Shown here piece after piece: positions 7,870 through 13,929 of a stretch of 13,929 nt of DNA. The position numbers were made by a program, and so were the translations under genes. The stretch's first letter is position 1; every line of letters starts with the position of its first letter. Source of the DNA: Pseudomonadota bacterium (lineage in GTDB: Bacteria; Pseudomonadota; Alphaproteobacteria; ATCC43930; CGMCC-115725); NCBI GenBank assembly GCA_021790295.1, contig JAJYIC010000024.1:1-13929 (forward strand). Direction: 5' to 3'. The notes below the pieces were generated by a model that made no database searches, was not told the DNA's origin, and saw nothing but the letters and a program-made list of their open reading frames with translations.

Positions 7870-8984
7870 ACGGGACCGCCCGCAAGCCGGCGCCGCGTCA
7901 GAGCCAAAACCATCCCCATTCCGAGCCCGGTCGCGAGCAGAGAGGAACCGCCATAGGAAAGGAAGGGCAAGGTCATGCCTTTGGCCGGGATGAGGCGAAG
8001 GGTCGTCGCCATATTGATGGCGGCCTGCAAACCGAATTCCGTCAAGAGACCCGTCGCCGCGAGCAGGACAAAAAGGTTCGACTCCTGCAACAGCCGCGAA
8101 AGCCCGCGCAGGACGATAAAGGCAAAAACCGCGACGATAAAAATACAGACGATAAGGCCGAGCTCTTCGCCGGCCACGGCAAAGACGAAATCGGCATGAG
8201 CGTCGGGGAGAACGTTTTTGACCGTGCCTTCGCCCGGGCCTTGCCCCCAAAGCCCGCCATGGATAAAGGCTTCGATCGAACGGTTGACCTGGTAGCTGTC
8301 GGCGGGCGTCGGATTGAGAAACTCGTTGATCCGCACCCTCACATGCGGAAGCCAGGAATAGGCGCCGATGAGGCTCAAAACCCCGCCGAATGCGCCCGCC
8401 GCCACCCAATAGAAATTGAGCCCGGCGAGGAAAAGCTGCGCAAACCATACCGCAGCGACAAGCACAGCCGTACCGAAATCCGGCTGTTTCAAAAGCATCG
8501 CCACAATGACCACGAGAAGAAAGGCCGAAAGCAGGTTTCCGGGAAATCGCGGACGCAGTTTTTGTTCCGCGAAAAGCCAGGCGGCGACCACGGCAAAGGT
8601 CGGCTTCAGGAACTCCGAAGGCTGAAGCGAGAATAAAGGCAAAGCAATCCAGCGCCGCGCCCCTTTGACCTCGACGCCGATAACGAGGGTCAAAGCGAGG
8701 AGAATAAACGCCAAAGCGAAACCGGCAAAAGCGATGCGCCGCACCGAACGCGGCGTCTGCAAAGAAACGAGGAATAGGATCGCCGCCGCGAAAGGCAGAA
8801 TTTCGAGATGACGGCGCAGGAAATAAAAAGGACCGTAACCGATGCGCAAAGCCACCGCAGGGCTCGCCGCAAGGCTCAAAACGACGCCGAGCGCCATCAG
8901 GAACACGAGCGCGAGAAGACTCCAGCGGTCGACCGTCCACCACCACAAAGCGATCGGACTGCGGTCGATGCGCGCAAATTTCAT
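7866..8984 (-). CDS. ftsW: Septal peptidoglycan glycosyltransferase FtsW (SEDS family)
   Basis: FtsW polymerises lipid II into glycan strands at the septum, in complex with FtsI. The 372-residue product is a polytopic membrane protein with about ten hydrophobic segments. SEDS motifs are present: KGARRWI (107-113), QPSEFLKP (121-128), QPDFGTA (167-173), HADFVFAVAGEELG (263-276), and PFLSYGGSS (340-348). Asp265 in HADF is at the place of the conserved Asp implicated in SEDS catalysis. The ATG at 8984 overlaps the stop of a small upstream frame as ATGA. Its ribosome site is weak: a G-run about 10 bases upstream and no good AGGAG. The end shares GTGA with murG. In most relatives murD lies directly upstream; here it does not. 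Confidence 0.97.
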   Translation of the reverse strand: MKFARIDRSPIALWWWTVDRWSLLALVFLMALGVVLSLAASPAVALRIGYGPFYFLRRHLEILPFAAAILFLVSLQTPRSVRRIAFAGFALAFILLALTLVIGVEVKGARRWIALPLFSLQPSEFLKPTFAVVAAWLFAEQKLRPRFPGNLLSAFLLVVIVAMLLKQPDFGTAVLVAAVWFAQLFLAGLNFYWVAAGAFGGVLSLIGAYSWLPHVRVRINEFLNPTPADSYQVNRSIEAFIHGGLWGQGPGEGTVKNVLPDAHADFVFAVAGEELGLIVCIFIVAVFAFIVLRGLSRLLQESNLFVLLAATGLLTEFGLQAAINMATTLRLIPAKGMTLPFLSYGGSSLLATGLGMGMVLALTRRRLAGGPV

Positions 8985-9005
8985 GGCTCGCCGTTCCCCC
9001 CGCTC

Positions 9006-9029
9006 GGCGGCCTGAGGGAGTGTGCCGCC
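9006..9029. other. GC-rich inverted repeat upstream of ftsW
   Basis: GGCGGC (9006-9011) and GCCGCC (9024-9029) form a perfect 6-base inverted repeat around a 12-base loop, 22 bases before the ftsW start on the minus strand. There is no T-run after it, so it is not an obvious terminator. Such GC palindromes are common by chance in this composition. Confidence 0.25.
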
Positions 9030-9054
9030 CGCCCCGACCGCGCAACACCGAACA

Positions 9055-9078
9055 GACTATGTACCGGCAGATATAGTC
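9055..9078. other. GACTAT/ATAGTC dyad in the mraY-ftsW gap
   Basis: GACTAT (9055-9060) and ATAGTC (9073-9078) are a perfect 6-base inverted repeat with a 12-base spacer, in an AT-richer island (9055-9110, about 55% AT). On the minus strand the right arm overlaps CTATAT (9071-9076), a plausible alphaproteobacterial -10 box. The best -35 candidate, TTGTGG (9096-9101), is 19 bases away, which is too far to convince. It could be an operator-like site or an internal promoter for ftsW onward. Confidence 0.3.
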
Positions 9079-9097
9079 CGTTTCTTTGATTTGGGCC

Positions 9098-9109
9098 ACA
9101 AGAACTTGT
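9098..9109. other. Short ACAAG/CTTGT dyad in the mraY-ftsW gap
   Basis: ACAAG and CTTGT face each other across two bases, near the start of the small frame upstream of ftsW. A two-base loop is too tight for a good RNA hairpin, so a protein-binding dyad would be more likely if it matters at all. It may be chance. Confidence 0.2.
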
Positions 9110-9138
9110 CACTGTCCTCCCCTTTCCTTGCGTCCTCC

Positions 9139-10227
9139 CTAACGCAATTTGAGGGTTGCGAGCCCGGCGATCGCGAGGATCGAGGCGATGATCCAGAAAC
9201 GGATGACGATCGTCGCCTCCGCCCACCCCTTTTCTTCGAAATGGTGGTGCAAAGGCGCCATGCGGAAGACGCGGCGTCCGGTCAGCTTGAAGCTTGCCAC
9301 CTGGACGATGACGGAGATGACCTCGAGGACAAAAAGGCCGCCGACGATGGCAAGGACGAGTTCGTGCTTGGTGATGACGCTTACGACCCCCAAGGCGCCG
9401 CCGATCGCAAGGGAACCCGTATCGCCCATAAACACCATCGCCGGCGGCGCATTGAACCAGAGAAAACCGAGGCTGGCCCCGACCATGGCGGAAGAGAAGA
9501 CGGCAAGCTCTCCGGCGCCGGGGACGTGATGGAGTTCGAGATAATTGGCGAAGATCGCGTTGCCGACGAGATAAGCGATGAGGGCAAAGCAGCCGGCCGC
9601 GATCATCGCCGGACCGATGGCGAGCCCGTCGAGCCCGTCCGTAAGATTGACCGCATTTGCCGCGCCGACGATGACAAGGCTCCCGAAGGGAATAAAAAAC
9701 CAGCCGAGATCGAAAAGGACATGCTTGAAAAAGGGCACGGCGAGCGCGTTGGCGAGAGGGGCCGGCATCAAAAACGCGAGCCAGACGACGGCAACGGCGC
9801 TGATGGCGATTTCGAAAAGAAGCTTCAAGCGCCCGGCCACCCCGTTATGCGACCGCTTGGTCAGCTTTTTGTAATCGTCAAAAAAGCCGATGAGGCCGAA
9901 GCCGACGGTGACGATAAGGGCAATCCATACGTAAGGATCTGCAAGGTCGGCCCAAAGAAGGGTCGAACTCGCCAAGGCGAGAAGGATCAGAACCCCGCCC
10001 ATCGTCGGCGTGCCGCGTTTGCGTAAAAGATGCCCTTCGGGGCCGTTTTCGCGAATCGGCTGGCCTTCCCTTTGTTTTGCCTTGAGCAAGGCGATGAGAC
10101 GAGGGCCAACGAGAAAGCTGATGAGAAGAGCGGTGACGACCGCTCCGCCGCAGCGAAAGGTGATGTAGCGAAAGAGGTTGAAAACCTCGAAACGATGCGC
10201 AAGCGGATAAAGAAGCCGGTAAAGCAT
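9139..10227 (-). CDS. mraY: Phospho-MurNAc-pentapeptide transferase MraY
   Basis: MraY is the integral inner-membrane enzyme that moves phospho-MurNAc-pentapeptide from UDP to undecaprenyl phosphate, forming lipid I. The 362-residue product has the usual length and about ten transmembrane segments. Motifs include RKRGTPTMGG (69-78) and GFFDDYKK with the paired Asp near 117-118. NAVNLTDGLDGLA, FMGDTGSLAIGG and the HHHFEEKGWAE loop follow, all of them active-site signatures. I chose the ATG at 10227 because the protein then begins MLYRLLYPLA as in relatives, and it sits four bases after the murF stop. An in-frame start at 10287 would overlap murF. No strong ribosome site is visible, so translation may depend on ribosomes finishing murF. 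A TAG stop ends it, followed by a 154-base gap instead of murD. Confidence 0.97.
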   Translation of the reverse strand: MLYRLLYPLAHRFEVFNLFRYITFRCGGAVVTALLISFLVGPRLIALLKAKQREGQPIRENGPEGHLLRKRGTPTMGGVLILLALASSTLLWADLADPYVWIALIVTVGFGLIGFFDDYKKLTKRSHNGVAGRLKLLFEIAISAVAVVWLAFLMPAPLANALAVPFFKHVLFDLGWFFIPFGSLVIVGAANAVNLTDGLDGLAIGPAMIAAGCFALIAYLVGNAIFANYLELHHVPGAGELAVFSSAMVGASLGFLWFNAPPAMVFMGDTGSLAIGGALGVVSVITKHELVLAIVGGLFVLEVISVIVQVASFKLTGRRVFRMAPLHHHFEEKGWAEATIVIRFWIIASILAIAGLATLKLR

Positions 10228-10231
10228 GGCG

Positions 10232-11632
10232 TTACGTCGTGGGCTCCTGCCACCCTTCGGAAAGCTTTTCGACGATGCGCCCGGCATTGACGGCGTGAGA
10301 GGCTTTGATCATCACGATGTCGCCGGGCCGAAGATAGGAAAGAAGAGGAGGAATAGACTCCTCGACGCCGCGCCACAACCCGCCGCGTTTCTCTTCGGGG
10401 AGAACCTCGTAAAGAGCCTCCATCGCCTGCCCGACGAGAAAGACGCGATCCGTCCCCGCCGCGATGAGAGGCCCCAGAAGCTCGCGGTGGAAGGAGGGCG
10501 CGCTTTCGCCCAGTTCGAGCATGTCGCCGAGTACCGCAATCCGGCGCCCTCCTCGAGCGGGCGCGCTCAAAGCGAGGACCGAGAGCGCGGCGCGCACCGC
10601 CGCAGGGCTCGCGTTATAGCTTTCGTCGATGACGCCGAGAGTGCCGCCCTGCCACGGCAGATCAATGCGCCTGCCGCGCCCGGGCGGCGCTTTAAGGGTT
10701 GAGAGCGCCGCCGCCGCCTTTTGCGGATCGGCTCCGGCCGCCAAGGCGGAAGCGAGAGCCGCGAGGGAATTCAAAACCCAATGCCGCCCGGGCAGAGGAA
10801 GACGATAACGCAGCACCATTCCGGCGAGGGAAGCTTTGACCTCGCTGCCTTTTTCGGCGATGACGCAATCGAGAAGGCGGACCTCTGCCCTCGGGTCCGC
10901 CCCGAAGGCGATGACTTCGCCGGCGCCGGCTTGTTCCGCTCTTTCTTTCAGCCTTTCGTAATGGGGGTTGTCGCGGTTGAGAACGGCGACGCCGCCCGCT
11001 TCGAGCCCCGCGAAAATCTCCGCCTTCGCTTCCGCGATCGCCGCAATCGAAGCAAAGGCGCCGAGATGGACAGCCTCGACCGTGGTGACGAGGGCGACAT
11101 GAGGGCGCAAAAGGCGCGAAAGCGGGGCGATCTCGCCCGCGTGGTTCATGCCGAGTTCAAAGACGCCAAAGCGCGCCTTTTGCGGCAGGCGCGCGAGAGA
11201 AAGAGGCGCGCCCCAATGATTGTTGAGGCTTTGCCGCGAGGCCGAGGTCGGGCCGCAAGCGCCAAGGGCAAGGGCGAGAGCCTCTTTGGTCCCGGTCTTG
11301 CCGACGCTGCCGGTGAGAGCGAGAATTTTTGCGCCGCTTCTTTGGCGGGCGGCGGCGGCGAGCGCATAAAGAGCCGCAAAACTGTCGCGCACACGCAAAA
11401 GCCGACGGTTTTCGGGAAGATCGTCGCGCTCAACGAGAGCGGCGGCGGCGCCGCGCGCGAAAGCCTCGGCGACAAAATCATGGCCGTCGCGATGGGGCCC
11501 GCGAAGGGCGATAAAAAGGTCGCCCGCAACGAGGCTTCGCGTATCGATCGAGACGCCGTTTGCCGCCCAATCCGCCGCCGTCTTTCCGGCGGTCGCAGAG
11601 GCCGCTGCGGCTGCGGTCCACAGAGCGCTCAT
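10232..11632 (-). CDS. murF: UDP-MurNAc-tripeptide--D-alanyl-D-alanine ligase MurF
   Basis: MurF adds D-Ala-D-Ala (made by Ddl) to the UDP-MurNAc-tripeptide with ATP, completing the soluble precursor. The 466-residue product has a MurF-type N-terminal domain (VSIDTRSLVAGDLFIALRG) and the ATP loop GSVGKTGTKE at 108-117. It also has SLNNHWGAPLSLARLP, FELGMNHAGEI, the GRHWVLNSLAALA segment, IDESYNASPAAV, and GDMLELGE in the C-terminal domain. The loop variant GKTGTKE, in place of GKTTTKE, is as I recall common in alphaproteobacterial MurF. The ATG at 11632 overlaps the murE stop as ATGA. The frame is open upstream to 12607, but only as a shadow inside murE. A TAA stop lies 4 bases before mraY. 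Confidence 0.97.
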   Translation of the reverse strand: MSALWTAAAAASATAGKTAADWAANGVSIDTRSLVAGDLFIALRGPHRDGHDFVAEAFARGAAAALVERDDLPENRRLLRVRDSFAALYALAAAARQRSGAKILALTGSVGKTGTKEALALALGACGPTSASRQSLNNHWGAPLSLARLPQKARFGVFELGMNHAGEIAPLSRLLRPHVALVTTVEAVHLGAFASIAAIAEAKAEIFAGLEAGGVAVLNRDNPHYERLKERAEQAGAGEVIAFGADPRAEVRLLDCVIAEKGSEVKASLAGMVLRYRLPLPGRHWVLNSLAALASALAAGADPQKAAAALSTLKAPPGRGRRIDLPWQGGTLGVIDESYNASPAAVRAALSVLALSAPARGGRRIAVLGDMLELGESAPSFHRELLGPLIAAGTDRVFLVGQAMEALYEVLPEEKRGGLWRGVEESIPPLLSYLRPGDIVMIKASHAVNAGRIVEKLSEGWQEPTT

Positions 11633-13098
11633 CGGCCGAGGATCTCGCCGATGACGGCGGCATCCTCGAAAGGATACGCTTTGTCGCCGATGATCTGGGT
11701 ACTCTCGTGCCCTTTGCCGGCGACAAGGAGCACGTCGCCCGCGGCAAGTTCGGCCAAAGCCGCGGCGATCGCCTCGCGGCGATCGCCGATCTCGCGCGCC
11801 TGCGGCGCGCCTTCGCGGACCGCCGCCCTGATCTTCCCGGGAGATTCGCCGCGGGGGTTGTCGTCGGTGACAAAAACACGGTCGGCGAGAGAGGCCGCGA
11901 TCTTGCCCATCAAAGGGCGCTTCCCCACGTCGCGCTCGCCGCCGCAGCCGAAAAGCGCGAAGAGTCGGCCTTGCGCATAAGGGCGCAAAGCCTTGAGCGC
12001 ATGCGCGAGGGCGTCGGGGGTATGGGCGTAATCGACGATGACGAGCCCTCCCCGCGGCGGCGAAGGGAGGGCCTGCATGCGTCCGGGAACCCCGCTCAAA
12101 CGCGGCAAAACCGCGACCGCGTCTTCGGCTTCGGCGCCGGTGGCGATCGCGAGCCCCAAAGCGGCAAGGGCGTTTTCGGCCTGGAATGCGCCGTAAAGCG
12201 GCAGCGCCAAAGAGTGGTTGAGGCCGCCGAGGGAAAGTTCCACCTGCTGGCCTTGCGGCAGAGGGCGGGCGGCGAGAAGAGAGAGGTCGGCCCCTTTCTT
12301 TTGGCCGTAAGCGAGAACGCGTACACCGCGGGCGCGGCAAAGCGCCGAAAGCGCGCCCGATTCCTCGCTTTCGGCGTTGAGGACGGCGGTGCCGGCAGGG
12401 TCGAGGAGAACGCGGAAAAGACGCTCTTTTGCCGCCCTGTAATGGGCCATATCGCGATGGTAGTCGAGATGGTCGCGAGAAAGGTTGGTAAAGGCGGCCG
12501 CGGCGACCCGAAGTCCGTCGAGACGGCACTGGTCGAGGCCGTGGCTCGAAGCCTCGACCGCAAGATGATCGACGCCTTCCTCGGCGAGGGCGGCAAGATC
12601 GCGGCAAAGAGCGACGGGATCGGGGCTGGTGAGGGCGCCGGGCCGGCGCCCTTTCGGAGTGACGAGGCCGAGAGTGCCGAGGCTTGCCGCAGGCCGGCCG
12701 AGGGCGGTCCAGATCTCGCGCGTAAAATGGGCGACCGAGGTCTTGCCGTTGGTTCCGGTAACGGCGGCGATGGTGCGCGGTTGCCGGCCGTAAAATCGCG
12801 CCGCGAAAAGCGCGAGGCGGCGCCGCGGGTTGGGATCGACGAGGATGGCGATGCGCTCGCGCTCGGAGGGCGAAAGCGCAAGCGCGCGCGGGCGGTCGGT
12901 CAGGATCGCGACGGCGCCTTTCTCGACCGCCTCGCCGGCAAAATCGCAGCCGTCGCCCCGCGCCCCGGCCAAAGCGGCGAAGAGAAACCCCGGTGCGAGA
13001 GTGCGCGAATCGGCGCCGAGGCCCGAAATTTCGGGGTCCCCGTTCGCGAGGCCTTCGCGTGCGAGCCCGCTTCCTGCGCTGAGTTCAGTAAGGCGCAA
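11629..13098 (-). CDS. murE: UDP-MurNAc-L-Ala-D-Glu--meso-diaminopimelate ligase MurE
   Basis: MurE adds the third stem-peptide residue with ATP. The 489-residue product has an N-terminal GADSRTLAPGFLFAAL segment that binds the UDP substrate. It has the ATP loop GTNGKT at 115-120, NLSRDHLDYH, and YRAAKERLF with the Lys expected to be carbamylated. VDYAHTPDAL and TDDNPRGE follow; the DNPR box is the known signature of meso-diaminopimelate as substrate. GKGHESTQ lies near the end. No ATG fits the N-terminus. I chose TTG at 13098, giving MRLTELSAGS as in relatives, with AAGGGA 7 bases upstream; this overlaps ftsI by 14 bases. The frame runs on to 13242, but that part lies inside ftsI and is Arg/Ser-rich, unlike MurE. 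The stop shares ATGA with murF. Its substrate is normally MurD's product, yet murD is missing here. Confidence 0.95.
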   Translation of the reverse strand: MRLTELSAGSGLAREGLANGDPEISGLGADSRTLAPGFLFAALAGARGDGCDFAGEAVEKGAVAILTDRPRALALSPSERERIAILVDPNPRRRLALFAARFYGRQPRTIAAVTGTNGKTSVAHFTREIWTALGRPAASLGTLGLVTPKGRRPGALTSPDPVALCRDLAALAEEGVDHLAVEASSHGLDQCRLDGLRVAAAAFTNLSRDHLDYHRDMAHYRAAKERLFRVLLDPAGTAVLNAESEESGALSALCRARGVRVLAYGQKKGADLSLLAARPLPQGQQVELSLGGLNHSLALPLYGAFQAENALAALGLAIATGAEAEDAVAVLPRLSGVPGRMQALPSPPRGGLVIVDYAHTPDALAHALKALRPYAQGRLFALFGCGGERDVGKRPLMGKIAASLADRVFVTDDNPRGESPGKIRAAVREGAPQAREIGDRREAIAAALAELAAGDVLLVAGKGHESTQIIGDKAYPFEDAAVIGEILGR

Positions 13099-13929
13099 TC
13101 CCCTTTCCCTTGAGGCTCGCGATCGCGAGCGCGCCCGCAACTGCGGGCGAATTCTCGTCGACCGGTTCGACGCCGAGCAAAGGAGCGATGCGCTCGATGA
13201 TGCGTCTCGTCGCTGGGGCGGCGGTCCACCCCGCGGTGGCAAAGCCGTGGCTTTTCTTGTTGCCGTGCGGTTCGTCGACCATCGTCAGGATCAGGTATTT
13301 CGGGTGGCTCATCGGAAAGACGCCGAGAAAGGACGACCGCAAACTGTGGCGATCATAGACGCCATGTTCGACCCTTTCCGCCGTTCCCGTTTTGCCGCCG
13401 ACGACATAGCCCGGCGCCGCCGCAAATTGCCCCGTGCCGTATTCTACGACAAGGCGCAAAAGCTTGCGCATGCGCTCTGAGGTTTCCTCGGAAATGACAC
13501 GGCGGCCTTGCGGCGCGTAGCCGCGCGGCACTTTCAAAAGGGTGGCGGGGCGCAGGATGCCGCCATTGACGACGGCCGAGGCTGCGGTCGCGAATTGCAG
13601 AAGCGTATCCGCGATGCCGTGGCCGAAAGCGATCGTCATCACATTGATCGGGCGCCAGTCTTTCGGATAGGAGGGGCGCCCCAATTCGTCGAGTTCGAGC
13701 GTGGGCGGGGAGAGAAGGCCGAACCGCTTCAGATATTCCTTTTGCATGGCGGCGCCGCAGGCAAGAGCGATCTTTGCCGCGCCGATATTCGAGGAATAGG
13801 CGAAGATCTCGGGAACGCTCAAAGGCCGGTGCTTGCCGTGATAGTCGGATATCGTAAAGCGGCCGATATGGATCGGGTGCGTGGCGTCGAAGCGGCTCGT
13901 CATCGTCGCCTTTCCGCTGTCGAGCGCCA
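13085..13929 (-). CDS. ftsI: Septal peptidoglycan transpeptidase FtsI/PBP3 (5' end cut by window edge)
   Basis: FtsI is the class B penicillin-binding protein that cross-links septal peptidoglycan in partnership with FtsW. Only the last 281 codons are here, and the frame stays open to the right edge. The visible part is the C-terminal transpeptidase domain. It has the SxN motif as YSSNIG (SSN at 13787-13795) and the KTG motif as GGKTGTAE (KTG at 13385-13393). Family segments between and after them include AFGHGIADTLLQFATAASAVVNGG and FLGVFPMSHPKYLILTMVDEP. The catalytic SxxK, the N-terminal transmembrane helix and the dimerisation domain lie outside the window. The TGA stop at 13085 overlaps murE by 14 bases. 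It is the first gene of the visible operon; any cluster promoter is beyond the right edge. Confidence 0.97.
   Translation of the reverse strand, partial: ALDSGKATMTSRFDATHPIHIGRFTISDYHGKHRPLSVPEIFAYSSNIGAAKIALACGAAMQKEYLKRFGLLSPPTLELDELGRPSYPKDWRPINVMTIAFGHGIADTLLQFATAASAVVNGGILRPATLLKVPRGYAPQGRRVISEETSERMRKLLRLVVEYGTGQFAAAPGYVVGGKTGTAERVEHGVYDRHSLRSSFLGVFPMSHPKYLILTMVDEPHGNKKSHGFATAGWTAAPATRRIIERIAPLLGVEPVDENSPAVAGALAIASLKGKGIAPY
13099..13111 (-). promoter_or_regulatory. Purine-rich ribosome site for the TTG start of murE
   Basis: The minus strand reads AAGGGAAAGGGGA directly before the TTG at 13098, inside the last codons of ftsI. AAGGGA lies 7 bases upstream, a workable distance. It is the main local support for a non-ATG start. 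Confidence 0.5.

Larger units (their letters stand above)
8981..9112 (-). pseudogene. 43-codon frame in the murD position, possible murD relic
   Basis: A GTG at 9112-9110 preceded by GGGGAGG (9116-9122) opens a 43-codon frame whose TGA overlaps the ftsW ATG as ATGA, the same coupling seen across this operon. It sits between mraY and ftsW, the usual place of murD. Part of the peptide reads LPVHSLFGVARSGRAAHSL. This resembles the start of MurD proteins as I recall them: a PV-S opening, then a hydrophobic G-x-(A/G)-(R/G)-S-G-x-A-A stretch of the UDP-binding Rossmann turn. The rest, including the ATP loop and ligase domains, is absent, so it cannot be a working MurD. The ribosome site is only 3 bases from the GTG, a little close. 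It may be a murD remnant kept as a translational coupler, an unrelated leader peptide, or chance. Confidence 0.3.

Noticed and set aside
7870..9099. In-frame extension of murG upstream through ftsW
   Set aside because: The extension is Arg-rich out-of-frame translation of ftsW, and the GTGA overlap plus the conserved N-terminus place the start at 7869. The same logic rejects the extensions of murF (to 12607), murC (to 7069), murB (to 5765) and ddl (to 4446).
11560..13113. A 517-codon open frame on the plus strand antisense to murE
   Set aside because: It is a shadow of murE with biased composition and no domain. No ribosome site or neighbouring plus-strand gene supports it.
1..13929. A hidden novel system, mobile element, CRISPR array or RNA gene
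   Set aside because: Apart from two gaps of about 155 bases, the window is filled end to end by recognisable dcw genes on one strand. I saw no arrays of repeats, transposase, integrase, tRNA or rRNA sequence.

Overview
The window is a stretch of the dcw (division and cell wall) cluster of an alphaproteobacterium. All genes lie on the minus strand, so transcription runs from high to low coordinates. The alphaproteobacterial assignment rests on the FtsZ core sequence and its long Ala/Glu/Arg-rich linker, the MurF, Ddl and MurB motif variants, the gene order, and a GC-rich composition (about 60-65% by eye). I cannot place it more finely.

In transcription order the genes are: the 3' part of ftsI (cut by the right edge), murE, murF, mraY, a short gap with a 43-codon reading frame, ftsW, murG, murC, murB, ddl, ftsQ, ftsA, a 155-base gap with a candidate promoter, and ftsZ (cut by the left edge). 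Together they carry out most cytoplasmic steps of peptidoglycan precursor synthesis: MurB, MurC, MurE and MurF on the UDP-linked precursor, with Ddl supplying D-Ala-D-Ala. MraY and MurG then make lipid I and lipid II. FtsW (glycosyltransferase) and FtsI (transpeptidase) build septal wall. FtsQ, FtsA and FtsZ assemble and anchor the divisome.

Most junctions are translationally coupled: murE/murF, murG/murC, murC/murB and ftsQ/ftsA share ATGA, while ftsW/murG and murB/ddl share GTGA. These overlaps fix several starts well inside longer open frames. The two breaks in this packing are mraY-ftsW (154 bases) and ftsA-ftsZ (155 bases).

The main anomaly is that murD, normally between mraY and ftsW, is absent. 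In its place is a small frame that ends in an ATGA overlap with ftsW and has a peptide faintly like the MurD N-terminus, so it may be a murD relic. The rest is an ordinary dcw cluster. I see no mobile element, CRISPR array, RNA gene or defence-like system.
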